Shown here: piece by piece, positions 1 to 7,550 of the stretch
Layout of the letters: each line of letters opens with the position of its first letter
Position numbering within the stretch: position 1 is the stretch's first letter
The notes under the pieces: generated by a model
Seen by the model: the letters and a program-made list of their open reading frames with translations, nothing else
Told to the model about the DNA's origin: nothing
Databases searched by the model: none
NCBI GenBank assembly: GCA_964550025.1
Contig: CAZJYI010000224.1
Location: 1-14,571, forward strand
DNA: 14,571 nt
DNA from: CAZJYI01 sp964550025
GTDB lineage: Bacteria > Verrucomicrobiota > Kiritimatiellia > UBA8416 > CAYOBW01
Direction of reading: 5' to 3'
Made by a program: the position numbers and the translations under genes

Positions 1-2
1 CC

Positions 3-1850
3 TGTCGCTACGGCATGATGCCCGCGAACGGGATGCTCTACGTGCCGCCGAACAGTTGTGCGTGCTACAGCGGGACGCTGATTCGCGGCTTCAATGCCAT
101 GACGGCCGACGCACCGTCCCGGCGTTTGCCCAAACGCCTCACGGACAAGGGACGATTCGTGAAAGGTCCTGCCTTCGCTTCCCTCGCCACTCGCCAGACG
201 TTGTTCGAGAAGGTCGGTGGACGCGCGAAGCTCCGTAGGACGGTGCTCCTGCGCCGTCCTGAGACAGGGGAGAGGCAGATCAAGAGAGAATCCACGAGTG
301 TCACTCCTCAACTCTCTCTTCAACCGCCGCCTCGACTGTCTCAGGACGGCGCAGGAGCACCGTCCTACGGACTCGCCACTTCGGGTGACTGGCCTACCCA
401 TCGCGGCTCGCCCTCGCGCCACGGCATGGCTGCGTCTCCGATGGGTGACACGGTCAAGCCCGCCTGGAAGGCAGCACTCGGCGGAAGGCTGACCCAGCCG
501 GTTATTGCCGGTGGCAAGGTGGTGGTATCATCCGTCGAGTCGCATACGGTCTATGCCCTGGACGAACGCACTGGCAAGGTCGTGTGGCGATTCCTAGCGG
601 GTGGGCGGGTGAATTCGGCGCCGACGTTGTGGAACGGACGTGTGCTGTTTGGTTGCAACGATGGGAGGGTCTATTGCCTCGCCCTCGAGACGGGGAAAGA
701 GGCCTGGACCTTTCGCGCGGCCCCCGTCGAGCGGCGCCTTGTGGCGCGCGGGACGCTGGAGTCGGCCTGGCCGGTTAACGGTAGTGTTCTGCTGCTGCCG
801 GACAAGGCGACCGGCAGGACCCGGCTCTATTGCGTGGCCGGTCGCTCCGTGTTTCTTGACGGTGGACTGCACATGCTGGTGCTCGACGCCGCCACCGGCG
901 AGAAGCTGGATGAATCGGTGATGGACCGCATCGATCCGGAGACGGGTGAGTACCTGCTCAATGGTCACGAGTGGCCGCCCGACAGCCCGACGACGATCCC
1001 CGACGTGCTGTCGCTGGCGAACGGGAAGATCTACATGGGGCAGCAGCCGTTCGGACTGGACGGGAAACGCGAAGCCATTCATTACCCGTCCCGCGGCGAA
1101 TACAAGGTTTTCGAGTCCGGGAAGGCGAAGCGAAAGCAGGACACCAGCCGGGACCACCTGTTCGCGACGACCGGGTTACTTGACGACCAGCAATGGCATC
1201 GTGCGGCCTGGTATTTCGGGCGCGACGCGCTGGGTTCATGCTGGAGCGTGAACGTCCCTTCCTTTGCGAGCCCTTCGGGTTACCTGCTCGTGCTCGACGA
1301 CGAGCACGTGTACGGCTATGGGCGCCCGTTCTTCGTCGAGGGAACACGCCACACGACGCACCTGTTCAAGTGCGACAAATACCCGGAGCTGGCCCCGGCC
1401 TCGCGGCTGGAAGGCAAGAAGATCGAACTGCGGCGCAAGAACTGGGGGACGACGCCGGTGTGGGATTGGTCCGAGAAGAGCGACGTGTACGTGCGCGCGA
1501 TGCTGGTTGCTCCGAACAATGATCCGAAACAACCGCGCCTCCTGTTCGCGGCCGGCGCGCCTGACGTGGTCGACGAATACGATGCCATGACCCTCATCCA
1601 GCAAGCACAGCGGGACTGGTCCAAGCTCGACCCGGTCTACAAGAAGGAGAAGGCCGTGGCGGGAAAACTGGGCGCCAAGCTGATCGTTACCTCAACCGAA
1701 GACGGTAAGCGCCTGTCCGAGACGGCGCTGGACTACCCGCCCGTCTTTGATGGCATGTCGGCTGCCAACGGCAGGCTGTTCATTGCCGACATTAACGGCG
1801 ACGTGGTGTGTCTTTCCCCCGGTGAGGCGGGCACGGCCGACAAGCGATGA
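3..1850 (+). CDS. PQQ-like beta-propeller repeat protein, 5'-truncated by window edge
   Basis: The reading frame is open from the first complete codon to the TGA at 1848-1850, giving 615 visible residues; the true start lies outside the window. Several segments have the look of PQQ/pyrrolo-quinoline-quinone-like propeller blades: 'VYALDERTGKVVWRF', 'VYCLALETGKEAWTF', 'MLVLDAATGEKLDES' and the terminal 'NGRLFIADINGDVVCL'. The start of the visible part ('YGMMPANGMLYVPPNSCACY') is a Cys-containing segment I associate with large PVC-bacterial members of this family. Such proteins are usually exported, and often act as binding or scaffold proteins or carry fused enzymes; no catalytic residues are evident here. 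Residues 64-126 (bases 192-380) look like an in-frame insertion built from a palindromic element, because the flanking segments (KGPAFASLAT and SGDWPTHRGSP) read as one continuous ancestral stretch. The gene converges on the PDZ/HEAT gene with 85 bases between stop codons. I am confident of the fold and unsure of the role. Confidence 0.85.
   Translation, partial: CRYGMMPANGMLYVPPNSCACYSGTLIRGFNAMTADAPSRRLPKRLTDKGRFVKGPAFASLATRQTLFEKVGGRAKLRRTVLLRRPETGERQIKRESTSVTPQLSLQPPPRLSQDGAGAPSYGLATSGDWPTHRGSPSRHGMAASPMGDTVKPAWKAALGGRLTQPVIAGGKVVVSSVESHTVYALDERTGKVVWRFLAGGRVNSAPTLWNGRVLFGCNDGRVYCLALETGKEAWTFRAAPVERRLVARGTLESAWPVNGSVLLLPDKATGRTRLYCVAGRSVFLDGGLHMLVLDAATGEKLDESVMDRIDPETGEYLLNGHEWPPDSPTTIPDVLSLANGKIYMGQQPFGLDGKREAIHYPSRGEYKVFESGKAKRKQDTSRDHLFATTGLLDDQQWHRAAWYFGRDALGSCWSVNVPSFASPSGYLLVLDDEHVYGYGRPFFVEGTRHTTHLFKCDKYPELAPASRLEGKKIELRRKNWGTTPVWDWSEKSDVYVRAMLVAPNNDPKQPRLLFAAGAPDVVDEYDAMTLIQQAQRDWSKLDPVYKKEKAVAGKLGAKLIVTSTEDGKRLSETALDYPPVFDGMSAANGRLFIADINGDVVCLSPGEAGTADKR
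183..191 (+). repeat. Left copy of 9-bp direct repeat, candidate target-site duplication
   Basis: CTCGCCACT here is repeated at 372-380, immediately after the palindrome. The copies are 189 bp apart (63 codons). Both copies are read in the same phase as Leu-Ala-Thr. Removing 192-380 restores an uninterrupted protein segment. Confidence 0.55.
232..371. repeat. Long palindromic REPIN/BIME-like element inside the PQQ gene
   Basis: Bases 232-267 and 336-371 are perfect inverted repeats of 36 bp. Each arm contains a smaller hairpin: bases 237-260 form a 10-bp stem (one T-G wobble) around a 4-base loop, mirrored at 343-366. Each is preceded on its own strand by the tetranucleotide GTAG (235-238, and CTAC at 365-368). 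A GTAG head followed by a hairpin, present as an inverted pair, is the known architecture of REP sequences mobilised by RAYT (REP-associated tyrosine) transposases. The 68-base spacer is also partly palindromic about the same centre: 282-289 pairs with 313-320, and 296-300 with 302-306. The element lies within coding sequence and is read through in frame. No RAYT gene is present in the window, so any mobilising enzyme would act in trans. Confidence 0.8.
372..380 (+). repeat. Right copy of 9-bp direct repeat, candidate target-site duplication
   Basis: This second copy of CTCGCCACT directly abuts the right arm of the palindrome, which ends at 371. The left copy is separated from the left arm by 40 bases (192-231), so the mobile unit would be 180 bp (192-371) and not the palindrome alone. 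Confidence 0.55.
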
Positions 1851-1935
1851 GACGGCTCTTCCTCACACGGCGGTTTACACCCCACTTTGGATCGGTGGGC
1901 AGTGAAGCGAAATGCCGCACGTAACGGCCAGCCGA

Positions 1936-4641
1936 TCATGGTTTGGCGATAGCCCTCTTGGCCTCTTCGATCGTGATCATGTCCCTGGCCGTTTCGGATG
2001 CTTCGATATGCTTGACGATCTCATCGGCCTGTTTGCCCAGCACCTCCTTGATCCTGGGGATGAGGTAGGTTGCCTCGGCGCCGAAGGTCTTCAGAAGACT
2101 CGTACGTGCCCGCATGCGCGGGCCACCCCGGCCGGTGGGTTCTTTGACGGTGTCGACCGTGTAGTCCATGCTCTCCTTGATCCCCAGGCGGTAGAGGATC
2201 TCCAGCGCCTCCTGCCGGCCGGCGCCGGTGTAGGAGGTATAGGTGAGGTCCTTGTCTTCGATCAGGTAGACCATCTTGTCGATCATGCGGGGAAGATCTG
2301 CCATCGGCAGGTTCTTGATCAGCGTCATGCCGGCCTGCCGCCCCGACGCATGCCTGTGGTCCAGCAGCTTGACAACGCCCCGGTAGAACAAGTCCTTGTC
2401 CGGGTTCGTGGCGTAGGGATCAGGGGCACAGAGATTCACCAGCGCGGAGCCGAGAGCGAGATCGAGCTCGCGGTAGGGATCGTAGGGTTTGCCCCGGATG
2501 AGCACCTCAAGAAGCAGCGGCGCGTAGCCCTTTGCCGCCTCCATCTCCCCCAGGGTCTGAACCGCCAGTTGCCGGACCCAGAGGTCGTCCTTTTCGTCCC
2601 TGGCGACGGCCAGGAGCTCATCCGCGGCAGCGCCGATCTTCAGATTCTGAATGGCATGGATCGCGCCGATACGCTGATGGGCATTGCCGCTGGCAAGCAG
2701 GTCCATCACCTCGCCTTGAACACCGGCATCCTGCTTGGCCAAAGCCTGTGCGGATCGCAGACGCACGGGCGGAAAGGGGCTGCCCAGCTCCGCGAGCAAA
2801 GCCCTCTCGCTCGAATCGTCAATCGTGCCGGCGTTGACAATCTCGTGCGCCTTTTCAGCCGTCACCCAGAGCGACTCATCCATCCCTTTGCCGGTGATGT
2901 GGATGGCACGACGGCCGACGCAGAGGTTGAGCAAGTGGCTGCCGGTGTCGGAGCACTTCCCCGGCTTGGGATTGGACCCCCATCCCATGATCCCGACATA
3001 GCGACCGTCCCAGCAGCGGGTGACGGTGCGCAACCAGTGGATTCTGCTGTTGTAGGCCGCAGCCATCTCAGGCCCGAGGACGTTGGCTCCCAGACCCGAC
3101 CAGAGGATATTCCACCAAGGCCCGCCGTGACCGGTGAGGATTTCATCGGTCGCCGCCGCCGACATGGCCGCATAGAAGTGAGCGCCCCGCCTGTTGCCGA
3201 GAAGCGCCAGGGCCACGGCGAGCGAACCGCTGGTGCCGTTGTTGGTGAAGAGCTGCACATTGGGGGCATGATTCCCATAGGGGAGCGACCCTTGGCCGAC
3301 CCATTTGTCATAGTGGCCGTGGGTCCGCTGAATCGCGGCGCGTATCATCGGTTCGTCCACGCCGCACTTCTGCGCCAGAATGAGCGCGATGAAGATCGAC
3401 AGGGTCGGCTGGTTCATGACGCCGTAGCCGTAGGCACGACCCAACTCTTTGTGGCACATCTGGTGCCCCCAGAGTCCTGCCTGGTCCTGGCCCGAGGCCA
3501 GCCCGCGGGCGTACTTCGTCACGGCCGGCAGGACGAACTTGTCGCCGGTCAGCAGGAAGTACTCCGTCAAGAGCAGCGTCTGATACCCCCACTTCCAGGC
3601 GACGTAGCCGGCGGTCGTGCCGACCAGTTCGTTCAGGTCTTCCGGCGGCTGGGCCCAATCGGTTCCGTGCAGGTAGTCGCGCACGACCTTGATATACTTC
3701 TCCTCACCCGTTGCCAGCAGCCCCAGCATGCCGGCATGCAACGTGCCGACTCGGCTGCTCTTGACCAGGTAGTCGGCCGCCTGGGTGATGAGGGCGTCGG
3801 TCTTAGGGCAGGTAACCGGCGCGGTCGGGTTGTAGTTGCCGAGTGTCTTGAGCTGGAGAGTGATGGTCACAGGTGTCAGGTTTCCGGTGTCAGGTGTCAG
3901 GGCTTCTTGCCCATCGGGGATGTCAGAATCCGACGCGGGTTTCTGAGCCGGAGAACGTTGAACGGTCAGTTCCAGGTCTCCCCTCCCCTCCTCAGTCTCT
4001 GCCTGGTCGATGGCTTCGGTGAACAGGTTGTAGGCATCGACCGTTATGGGCTTGCCGTTGACCGCCACGATCCTGTCGCCCTGCCGCAGCTTGCCGTCCG
4101 ATGGCGATCCCTCTTCCACAACGTCAACGACGAGATGGTCGGCGTAGCGTTTGACGAAGAACCCTGTGGGGCCGTAGTGGCAGACGTTGCCCGGGTCCGG
4201 CGGCATGCGCAGGTCGTAGGTGACGCTGTTGCCCTTCCCCCCGCGCAGGCTTTCGCGCTCAACAGTCACATAGAAATGCCAGTCCCAGTCGCGCCCGATG
4301 CGATAGAGCCGTATGCGCACCAGGTTCGGAATGCCGCCCCATCCGCCCATACCCCGATGCTGCATGCCGCGCACCCGGTCGCCCTTCTGAATCTTACCGT
4401 CGGCGACGGAACCGGGAACCACGTGGGTTACCAGGATATGATCGTCCTCCACCGTGCCGCAGATGCCGGTCTCTCCCATGCGATAAACCTGCCCCGGTGT
4501 CGCGTCTTTCGTCTTGGTCAGGTCTTCATGGACTTGCGCGGCGCGAGCCGGTGTAGCAGACAGCAACAGCAGCGTCGCTGTCGCAAGGGCGATGAACGCC
4601 GCGAATCGGGGACGTGTCTTCACTTGGGTATTGCCTTTCAT
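1936..4641 (-). CDS. Exported PDZ plus alpha/alpha-repeat and HEAT-repeat protein (DUF6288-like)
   Basis: The protein has 901 residues from the chosen ATG (bases 4641-4639). That start gives a textbook signal peptide: a basic n-region (MKGNTQVKTRPR), a hydrophobic core (FAAFIALATATLLLL) and an ARA-AQ cleavage site near residue 35. An in-frame ATG at 4677 would add 12 residues; neither start has a well-placed Shine-Dalgarno. Two PDZ-like domains follow, at about residues 62-128 and 158-228. They are marked by 'PGSVADGKIQKGDRV' and 'EGSPSDGKLRQGDRIVAVNG', where the second has the usual ligand-loop and beta-strand pattern. A long helical region (about 275-590) contains conserved Trp/Gly/His segments such as 'GNHAPNVQLFTNNGTSGSLA'. 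HEAT-like helical repeats ('VRLRSAQALAK', 'VRQLAVQTLGEM') span about 605-870. This architecture matches what I know as DUF6288-containing proteins of PVC bacteria, whose function is unknown. It is the last gene of the operon. The linker at about residues 248-258 is encoded by a 7-bp repeat array. Confidence 0.85.
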   Translation of the reverse strand: MKGNTQVKTRPRFAAFIALATATLLLLSATPARAAQVHEDLTKTKDATPGQVYRMGETGICGTVEDDHILVTHVVPGSVADGKIQKGDRVRGMQHRGMGGWGGIPNLVRIRLYRIGRDWDWHFYVTVERESLRGGKGNSVTYDLRMPPDPGNVCHYGPTGFFVKRYADHLVVDVVEEGSPSDGKLRQGDRIVAVNGKPITVDAYNLFTEAIDQAETEEGRGDLELTVQRSPAQKPASDSDIPDGQEALTPDTGNLTPVTITLQLKTLGNYNPTAPVTCPKTDALITQAADYLVKSSRVGTLHAGMLGLLATGEEKYIKVVRDYLHGTDWAQPPEDLNELVGTTAGYVAWKWGYQTLLLTEYFLLTGDKFVLPAVTKYARGLASGQDQAGLWGHQMCHKELGRAYGYGVMNQPTLSIFIALILAQKCGVDEPMIRAAIQRTHGHYDKWVGQGSLPYGNHAPNVQLFTNNGTSGSLAVALALLGNRRGAHFYAAMSAAATDEILTGHGGPWWNILWSGLGANVLGPEMAAAYNSRIHWLRTVTRCWDGRYVGIMGWGSNPKPGKCSDTGSHLLNLCVGRRAIHITGKGMDESLWVTAEKAHEIVNAGTIDDSSERALLAELGSPFPPVRLRSAQALAKQDAGVQGEVMDLLASGNAHQRIGAIHAIQNLKIGAAADELLAVARDEKDDLWVRQLAVQTLGEMEAAKGYAPLLLEVLIRGKPYDPYRELDLALGSALVNLCAPDPYATNPDKDLFYRGVVKLLDHRHASGRQAGMTLIKNLPMADLPRMIDKMVYLIEDKDLTYTSYTGAGRQEALEILYRLGIKESMDYTVDTVKEPTGRGGPRMRARTSLLKTFGAEATYLIPRIKEVLGKQADEIVKHIEASETARDMITIEEAKRAIAKP
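3870..3904. repeat. 7-bp tandem repeat (CAGGTGT type) within a coding linker
   Basis: Five consecutive heptamers can be read on the + strand: CAGGTGT, CAGGTTT, CCGGTGT, CAGGTGT and CAGGGCT. The gene runs on the opposite strand and reads the array as a Thr/Pro-rich linker (LTPDTGNLTPVT) between the PDZ pair and the helical region. Confidence 0.75.
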
Positions 4642-4690
4642 CTTTGTGCCGCGGTACCAGCGGTTGGCGACAAGCATCGGGCCCCGGCGT

Positions 4691-6058
4691 CTATCCTCTT
4701 CGCCATTTCTCTTCCATGAAGCCGGCTGTCATCATCCGTTGCAGCTCACGTGCCGCATCCCGGTTCTGCTCGATCACGTTATGGAGCTCGTCCGGATCGG
4801 ACTCCATGTTGTAGAGCTCCGTCCGATCGTTGTAGGTGTCGATCAGCTTCCATTTCGCGGTTCGGACGGCCTGGTAGGGCCGCTCGATGGTGAGGACGTG
4901 ATCGCGATGCTCGGTCGTCTCACCACGCAGCAGGGGCAGGAAGGAGTGTGCATCGGCGTTGTGCGGGCGCGGTGCGCCGGCGAGATCGCAGATTGTCTCG
5001 CCCACATCGATGAGCTCGATCAATGCATCGCTGGCCTGTCCCTCCGGGAGGGCCGGGCCGGCCACGATGAGGGGTATCCGCCAGGAAGGCTCATACGCCT
5101 GGTGCTTGACGGGAAGACTGTGATCGCACAGCATCTCGCCGTGGTCGGCACTGAAGAAGATGTAGGTGTCACGGCCGTCCCCGCGCGCTTCAGCCGCCGC
5201 GAGGATCTTGCCCACCTGGTCGTCAATGGCCTTGATCGCCGCGCAGTACTGCCGTCGCAACGTAACCAGTTCCTCCTCGGATCGCTTGTTGATCCGCTGC
5301 ATCCGCTTCCTGACCCGTTCGGGTTTGCCCTCACCGGAGTCGATGACCCGGCGCGGCATCTCCCGCTCCCGGTACTGGACGGCGTACTCGGTCGGCGGGT
5401 CGAAGGGGTCGTGCGGACCGGCGAAGGAGACGAACATGTGATACGGATAATCCTTAGGTCTCTCTTCCAGCCATTGAACTGCACGACGGCCGATGTAGAC
5501 ATCGTGCCAGTCTTCCGTCGCCAGCACGGAGTCGTGGGCGCTGAAGAAGAAGCCGGCCTCGGAACGGGCCTGGTAGTCTTCATGGAACGCTTTGAGCAGC
5601 CCCTTGCTTCTCAGGTAGGACGAATACGGTCCGAAGGGCTCCGGTCGGCTTCCCGCGTGCATCTTCCCTTCGACCTCGATCGGATGGGTGAATCCGAAAC
5701 CGAAGCAGCAGGGCCGGTCGCCGCGCAGACCGTTGTAACTGTCAGGCTTGGCCAGGTCCAGCTTGCCCGAGCAACCCACGTAATACTCGTGATCCCGCAA
5801 ACGCTGGTAGTAGGTGCGCGCTCCCGCCGGAAGAAAGGCCTGGTTGTCGAGCGCCCCGATCCGGTGGGGCCGCATCCCCGTCGCCAGCGCGATCCGCGCG
5901 GGCGCGCAAACCGGGCTGTTGGTGTAGCAGTGATTGAACGCGGTCCCTCTTGCCGCAAGCGCGTCGATGTTTGGCGTATCGACCCAGGTGGCGCCGTAGC
6001 AGCCGAGGTAATCGGCTCGAAGCTGATCGGCCATGATGAAGAGGATGTTGGGTTTCAT
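4691..6058 (-). CDS. Sulfatase, S1/formylglycine-dependent type (CAPAR motif)
   Basis: This 455-residue protein belongs to the alkaline phosphatase/sulfatase superfamily and should hydrolyse a sulfate ester. The N-terminus 'MKPNILFIMADQ' supplies the first metal-binding Asp (D11). The formylglycine signature C-A-P-A-R is at residues 51-55, followed by ALATG; C51 is the residue expected to become formylglycine. Other family landmarks are G98-K99, 'GPHDP' (H216), 'SADHGEM' (D305, H306) and K318. The C-terminal 'ELYNMESDPDELHNV' is typical of the family. Length is normal. There is no signal peptide, so the enzyme is probably cytoplasmic. The ATG at 6058-6056 overlaps the stop of the upstream sulfatase in ATGA, and a GAGGA (6063-6067) lies four bases upstream, which together fix the start. 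The substrate cannot be read from the sequence. A cysteine-type sulfatase needs a maturase (FGE or anSME); none is in this window. Confidence 0.93.
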   Translation of the reverse strand: MKPNILFIMADQLRADYLGCYGATWVDTPNIDALAARGTAFNHCYTNSPVCAPARIALATGMRPHRIGALDNQAFLPAGARTYYQRLRDHEYYVGCSGKLDLAKPDSYNGLRGDRPCCFGFGFTHPIEVEGKMHAGSRPEPFGPYSSYLRSKGLLKAFHEDYQARSEAGFFFSAHDSVLATEDWHDVYIGRRAVQWLEERPKDYPYHMFVSFAGPHDPFDPPTEYAVQYREREMPRRVIDSGEGKPERVRKRMQRINKRSEEELVTLRRQYCAAIKAIDDQVGKILAAAEARGDGRDTYIFFSADHGEMLCDHSLPVKHQAYEPSWRIPLIVAGPALPEGQASDALIELIDVGETICDLAGAPRPHNADAHSFLPLLRGETTEHRDHVLTIERPYQAVRTAKWKLIDTYNDRTELYNMESDPDELHNVIEQNRDAARELQRMMTAGFMEEKWRRG

Positions 6059-7515
6059 TTCGTCCTCTGCGTCTCGTCCTGCCGTGCGTCCACCACTGCA
6101 TGAGGCAGGACCGCATCGTACCGGCAGCCCGCGACCAGCCGCGTCCCATCACTGAAACCCTCGGGCCTGCCGTGCAACCGCTGAATCATCCGTGTACGCC
6201 AGCCCGCCAGTTCCGCCTGTCGATCCGAATGGCCGCCGAGGTCATGCAGCTCGTGCGGATCATGCCGCAGGTCGAACAGCTGCTCCTCGCCACCGGCCGG
6301 GCGCCAGATGTACTTCATCAGGCCGTCGGTCAGGAAATGGTATCCCTGTTCCGCATCATAGCAGGTCGCGTGCTCTCCGTGCAGGACATCTCGTACCGCC
6401 CCCGCTTCGCCCCTCAAGACCGGCACCAGGCTCCGTCCGTCGAGATTCCCGGGAATCGGCACGCCTGCCAGTTCCAGGAGGGTCGGCATGAGGTCTTCCA
6501 GGCAGACGGGGCCCGCGTACTGCGTGCCGGCAGCCAGCCCGAGGTCCGGTGATCCCTGCACCAGGAACGGGATGCGTGATGCCCCCTCGTACGGCTCACA
6601 CTTGCGAAACAGGTAGTGGTCGCCCAGCATGTCCCCGTGGTCCGACGTGAACACAATCAGCCACGGACGCCCCGCCTCCTCGCTCTTCCTCTTGAAATCA
6701 TGAAGCAATCCGGCCGTCAGATCATCGATCTGCTTGACCAGTCCGAAGTACCCGGCCTGGGTGCGACGCAGTTCCTCGCCCCGCAGGTCAACCCGGTTCG
6801 CATCGACGTTGCCCTCAAACGATGCCCTGGGAGGCGGCGTTTCCCAGTCACCAAGGGCAACTGGCGGCAGCTCCATCCCCAGGAACTCATCCAGGTACCG
6901 GGCGGGAGGAAACAGCGGTGAGTGCGGGGCGAAGAAAGACGCCACCAGGAACAGTGGCCGACCAGCGGCACGCTCCGTCAGCAACCGCCGCGCCTCCCGC
7001 ACGGCCCAGTTGGTCGGATGCAGGGACTCATCCACCGGCCACGGTTTGGCCTCGCGCCCGTTGCACGACAGCCCGACGCCCCTGATGCCACCCAGGTCAG
7101 GCGCCTGTTCGTCGAGATGGCGCGCATAGTCATCGTCCTTGACGTAGGTGGACCCAAGGACCCGCTTCTCGAAACCATACGGTTTCTCATGGGGCGACTG
7201 ATGCATGTAGCGCCCGGCAATAGCCGTTTCGTAGCCGGCGCCCCGCAATGACTGGGTCATCGTCGGAGTCGTAATCGGCACGCCTTCGCGATACCCCACC
7301 ATACCGTGGGTCGCGGGAAACTGTCCCGTCAGGAGCGACCGCCGCGCCGCAATGCACGAAGCACACGTCGTGTAGGCGCGGGTAAAATGAACGCCGCCCC
7401 GGCCGATGGAATCGATAGCCGGCGTCCTCAGTACGGGGTGATCCTCCAACGACAGGCAGTCGCCCCGCATCTGATCAGGCATGACCAGCAGAATGTCCGG
7501 CCTCCCAGTCGCCAT
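6055..7515 (-). CDS. Sulfatase, S1/formylglycine-dependent type (CIAAR motif)
   Basis: From the ATG at 7515-7513 the protein has 486 residues and begins 'MATGRPDILLVMPDQM', which aligns with the usual start of the sulfatase fold. GGGAG at 7523-7527 is seven bases upstream of this ATG. A GTG at 7554 would give a 13-residue extension and a GTGA overlap with the upstream gene; it remains possible because neighbouring junctions use such overlaps. The modification motif is C54-I-A-A-R58, with Ala where most family members have Pro; C-x-(P/A)-x-R is an accepted variant. D14, 'SDHGDML' (D292, H293) and K305 fit the metal and sulfate site. R102 stands where many relatives have a Lys. There is no signal peptide. 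The protein is clearly divergent from the downstream sulfatase, so the two probably remove different sulfate groups from one substrate. Confidence 0.92.
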   Translation of the reverse strand: MATGRPDILLVMPDQMRGDCLSLEDHPVLRTPAIDSIGRGGVHFTRAYTTCASCIAARRSLLTGQFPATHGMVGYREGVPITTPTMTQSLRGAGYETAIAGRYMHQSPHEKPYGFEKRVLGSTYVKDDDYARHLDEQAPDLGGIRGVGLSCNGREAKPWPVDESLHPTNWAVREARRLLTERAAGRPLFLVASFFAPHSPLFPPARYLDEFLGMELPPVALGDWETPPPRASFEGNVDANRVDLRGEELRRTQAGYFGLVKQIDDLTAGLLHDFKRKSEEAGRPWLIVFTSDHGDMLGDHYLFRKCEPYEGASRIPFLVQGSPDLGLAAGTQYAGPVCLEDLMPTLLELAGVPIPGNLDGRSLVPVLRGEAGAVRDVLHGEHATCYDAEQGYHFLTDGLMKYIWRPAGGEEQLFDLRHDPHELHDLGGHSDRQAELAGWRTRMIQRLHGRPEGFSDGTRLVAGCRYDAVLPHAVVDARQDETQRTK

Positions 7516-7522
7516 TCCTGCT

Positions 7523-7527
7523 CTCCC
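7523..7527 (-). promoter_or_regulatory. Shine-Dalgarno (GGGAG) deciding the sulfatase start
   Basis: GGGAG lies seven bases upstream of the ATG at 7515. This favours the ATG over the upstream GTG at 7554. Confidence 0.5.
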
Positions 7528-7550
7528 GCGCCACTCGTCGTGTTTCGCGT

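Noticed and set aside
121..138. Short perfect hairpin GGCGTTT-GCCC-AAACGCC in the PQQ gene
   Set aside because: It encodes part of a normal family segment (RRLPKRL) and has no GTAG head or second copy. Probably coincidental.
1881..1899. Possible terminator between the convergent genes (CCCAC/GTGGG stem)
   Set aside because: The stem is only 5 bp with a 9-base loop and has no T-tract on either strand.
1912..4719. A 935-codon open frame on the + strand antisense to the PDZ/HEAT gene
   Set aside because: Its translation is Arg/Gly/His/Val-rich with no domains or signal peptide, while the opposite strand has a signal peptide, PDZ and HEAT motifs. Long antisense frames are expected in GC-rich DNA.
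4514..6103. A 529-codon + strand frame antisense to a sulfatase
   Set aside because: It mirrors the codon structure of a clear sulfatase gene with catalytic motifs, and has no recognisable protein features of its own.
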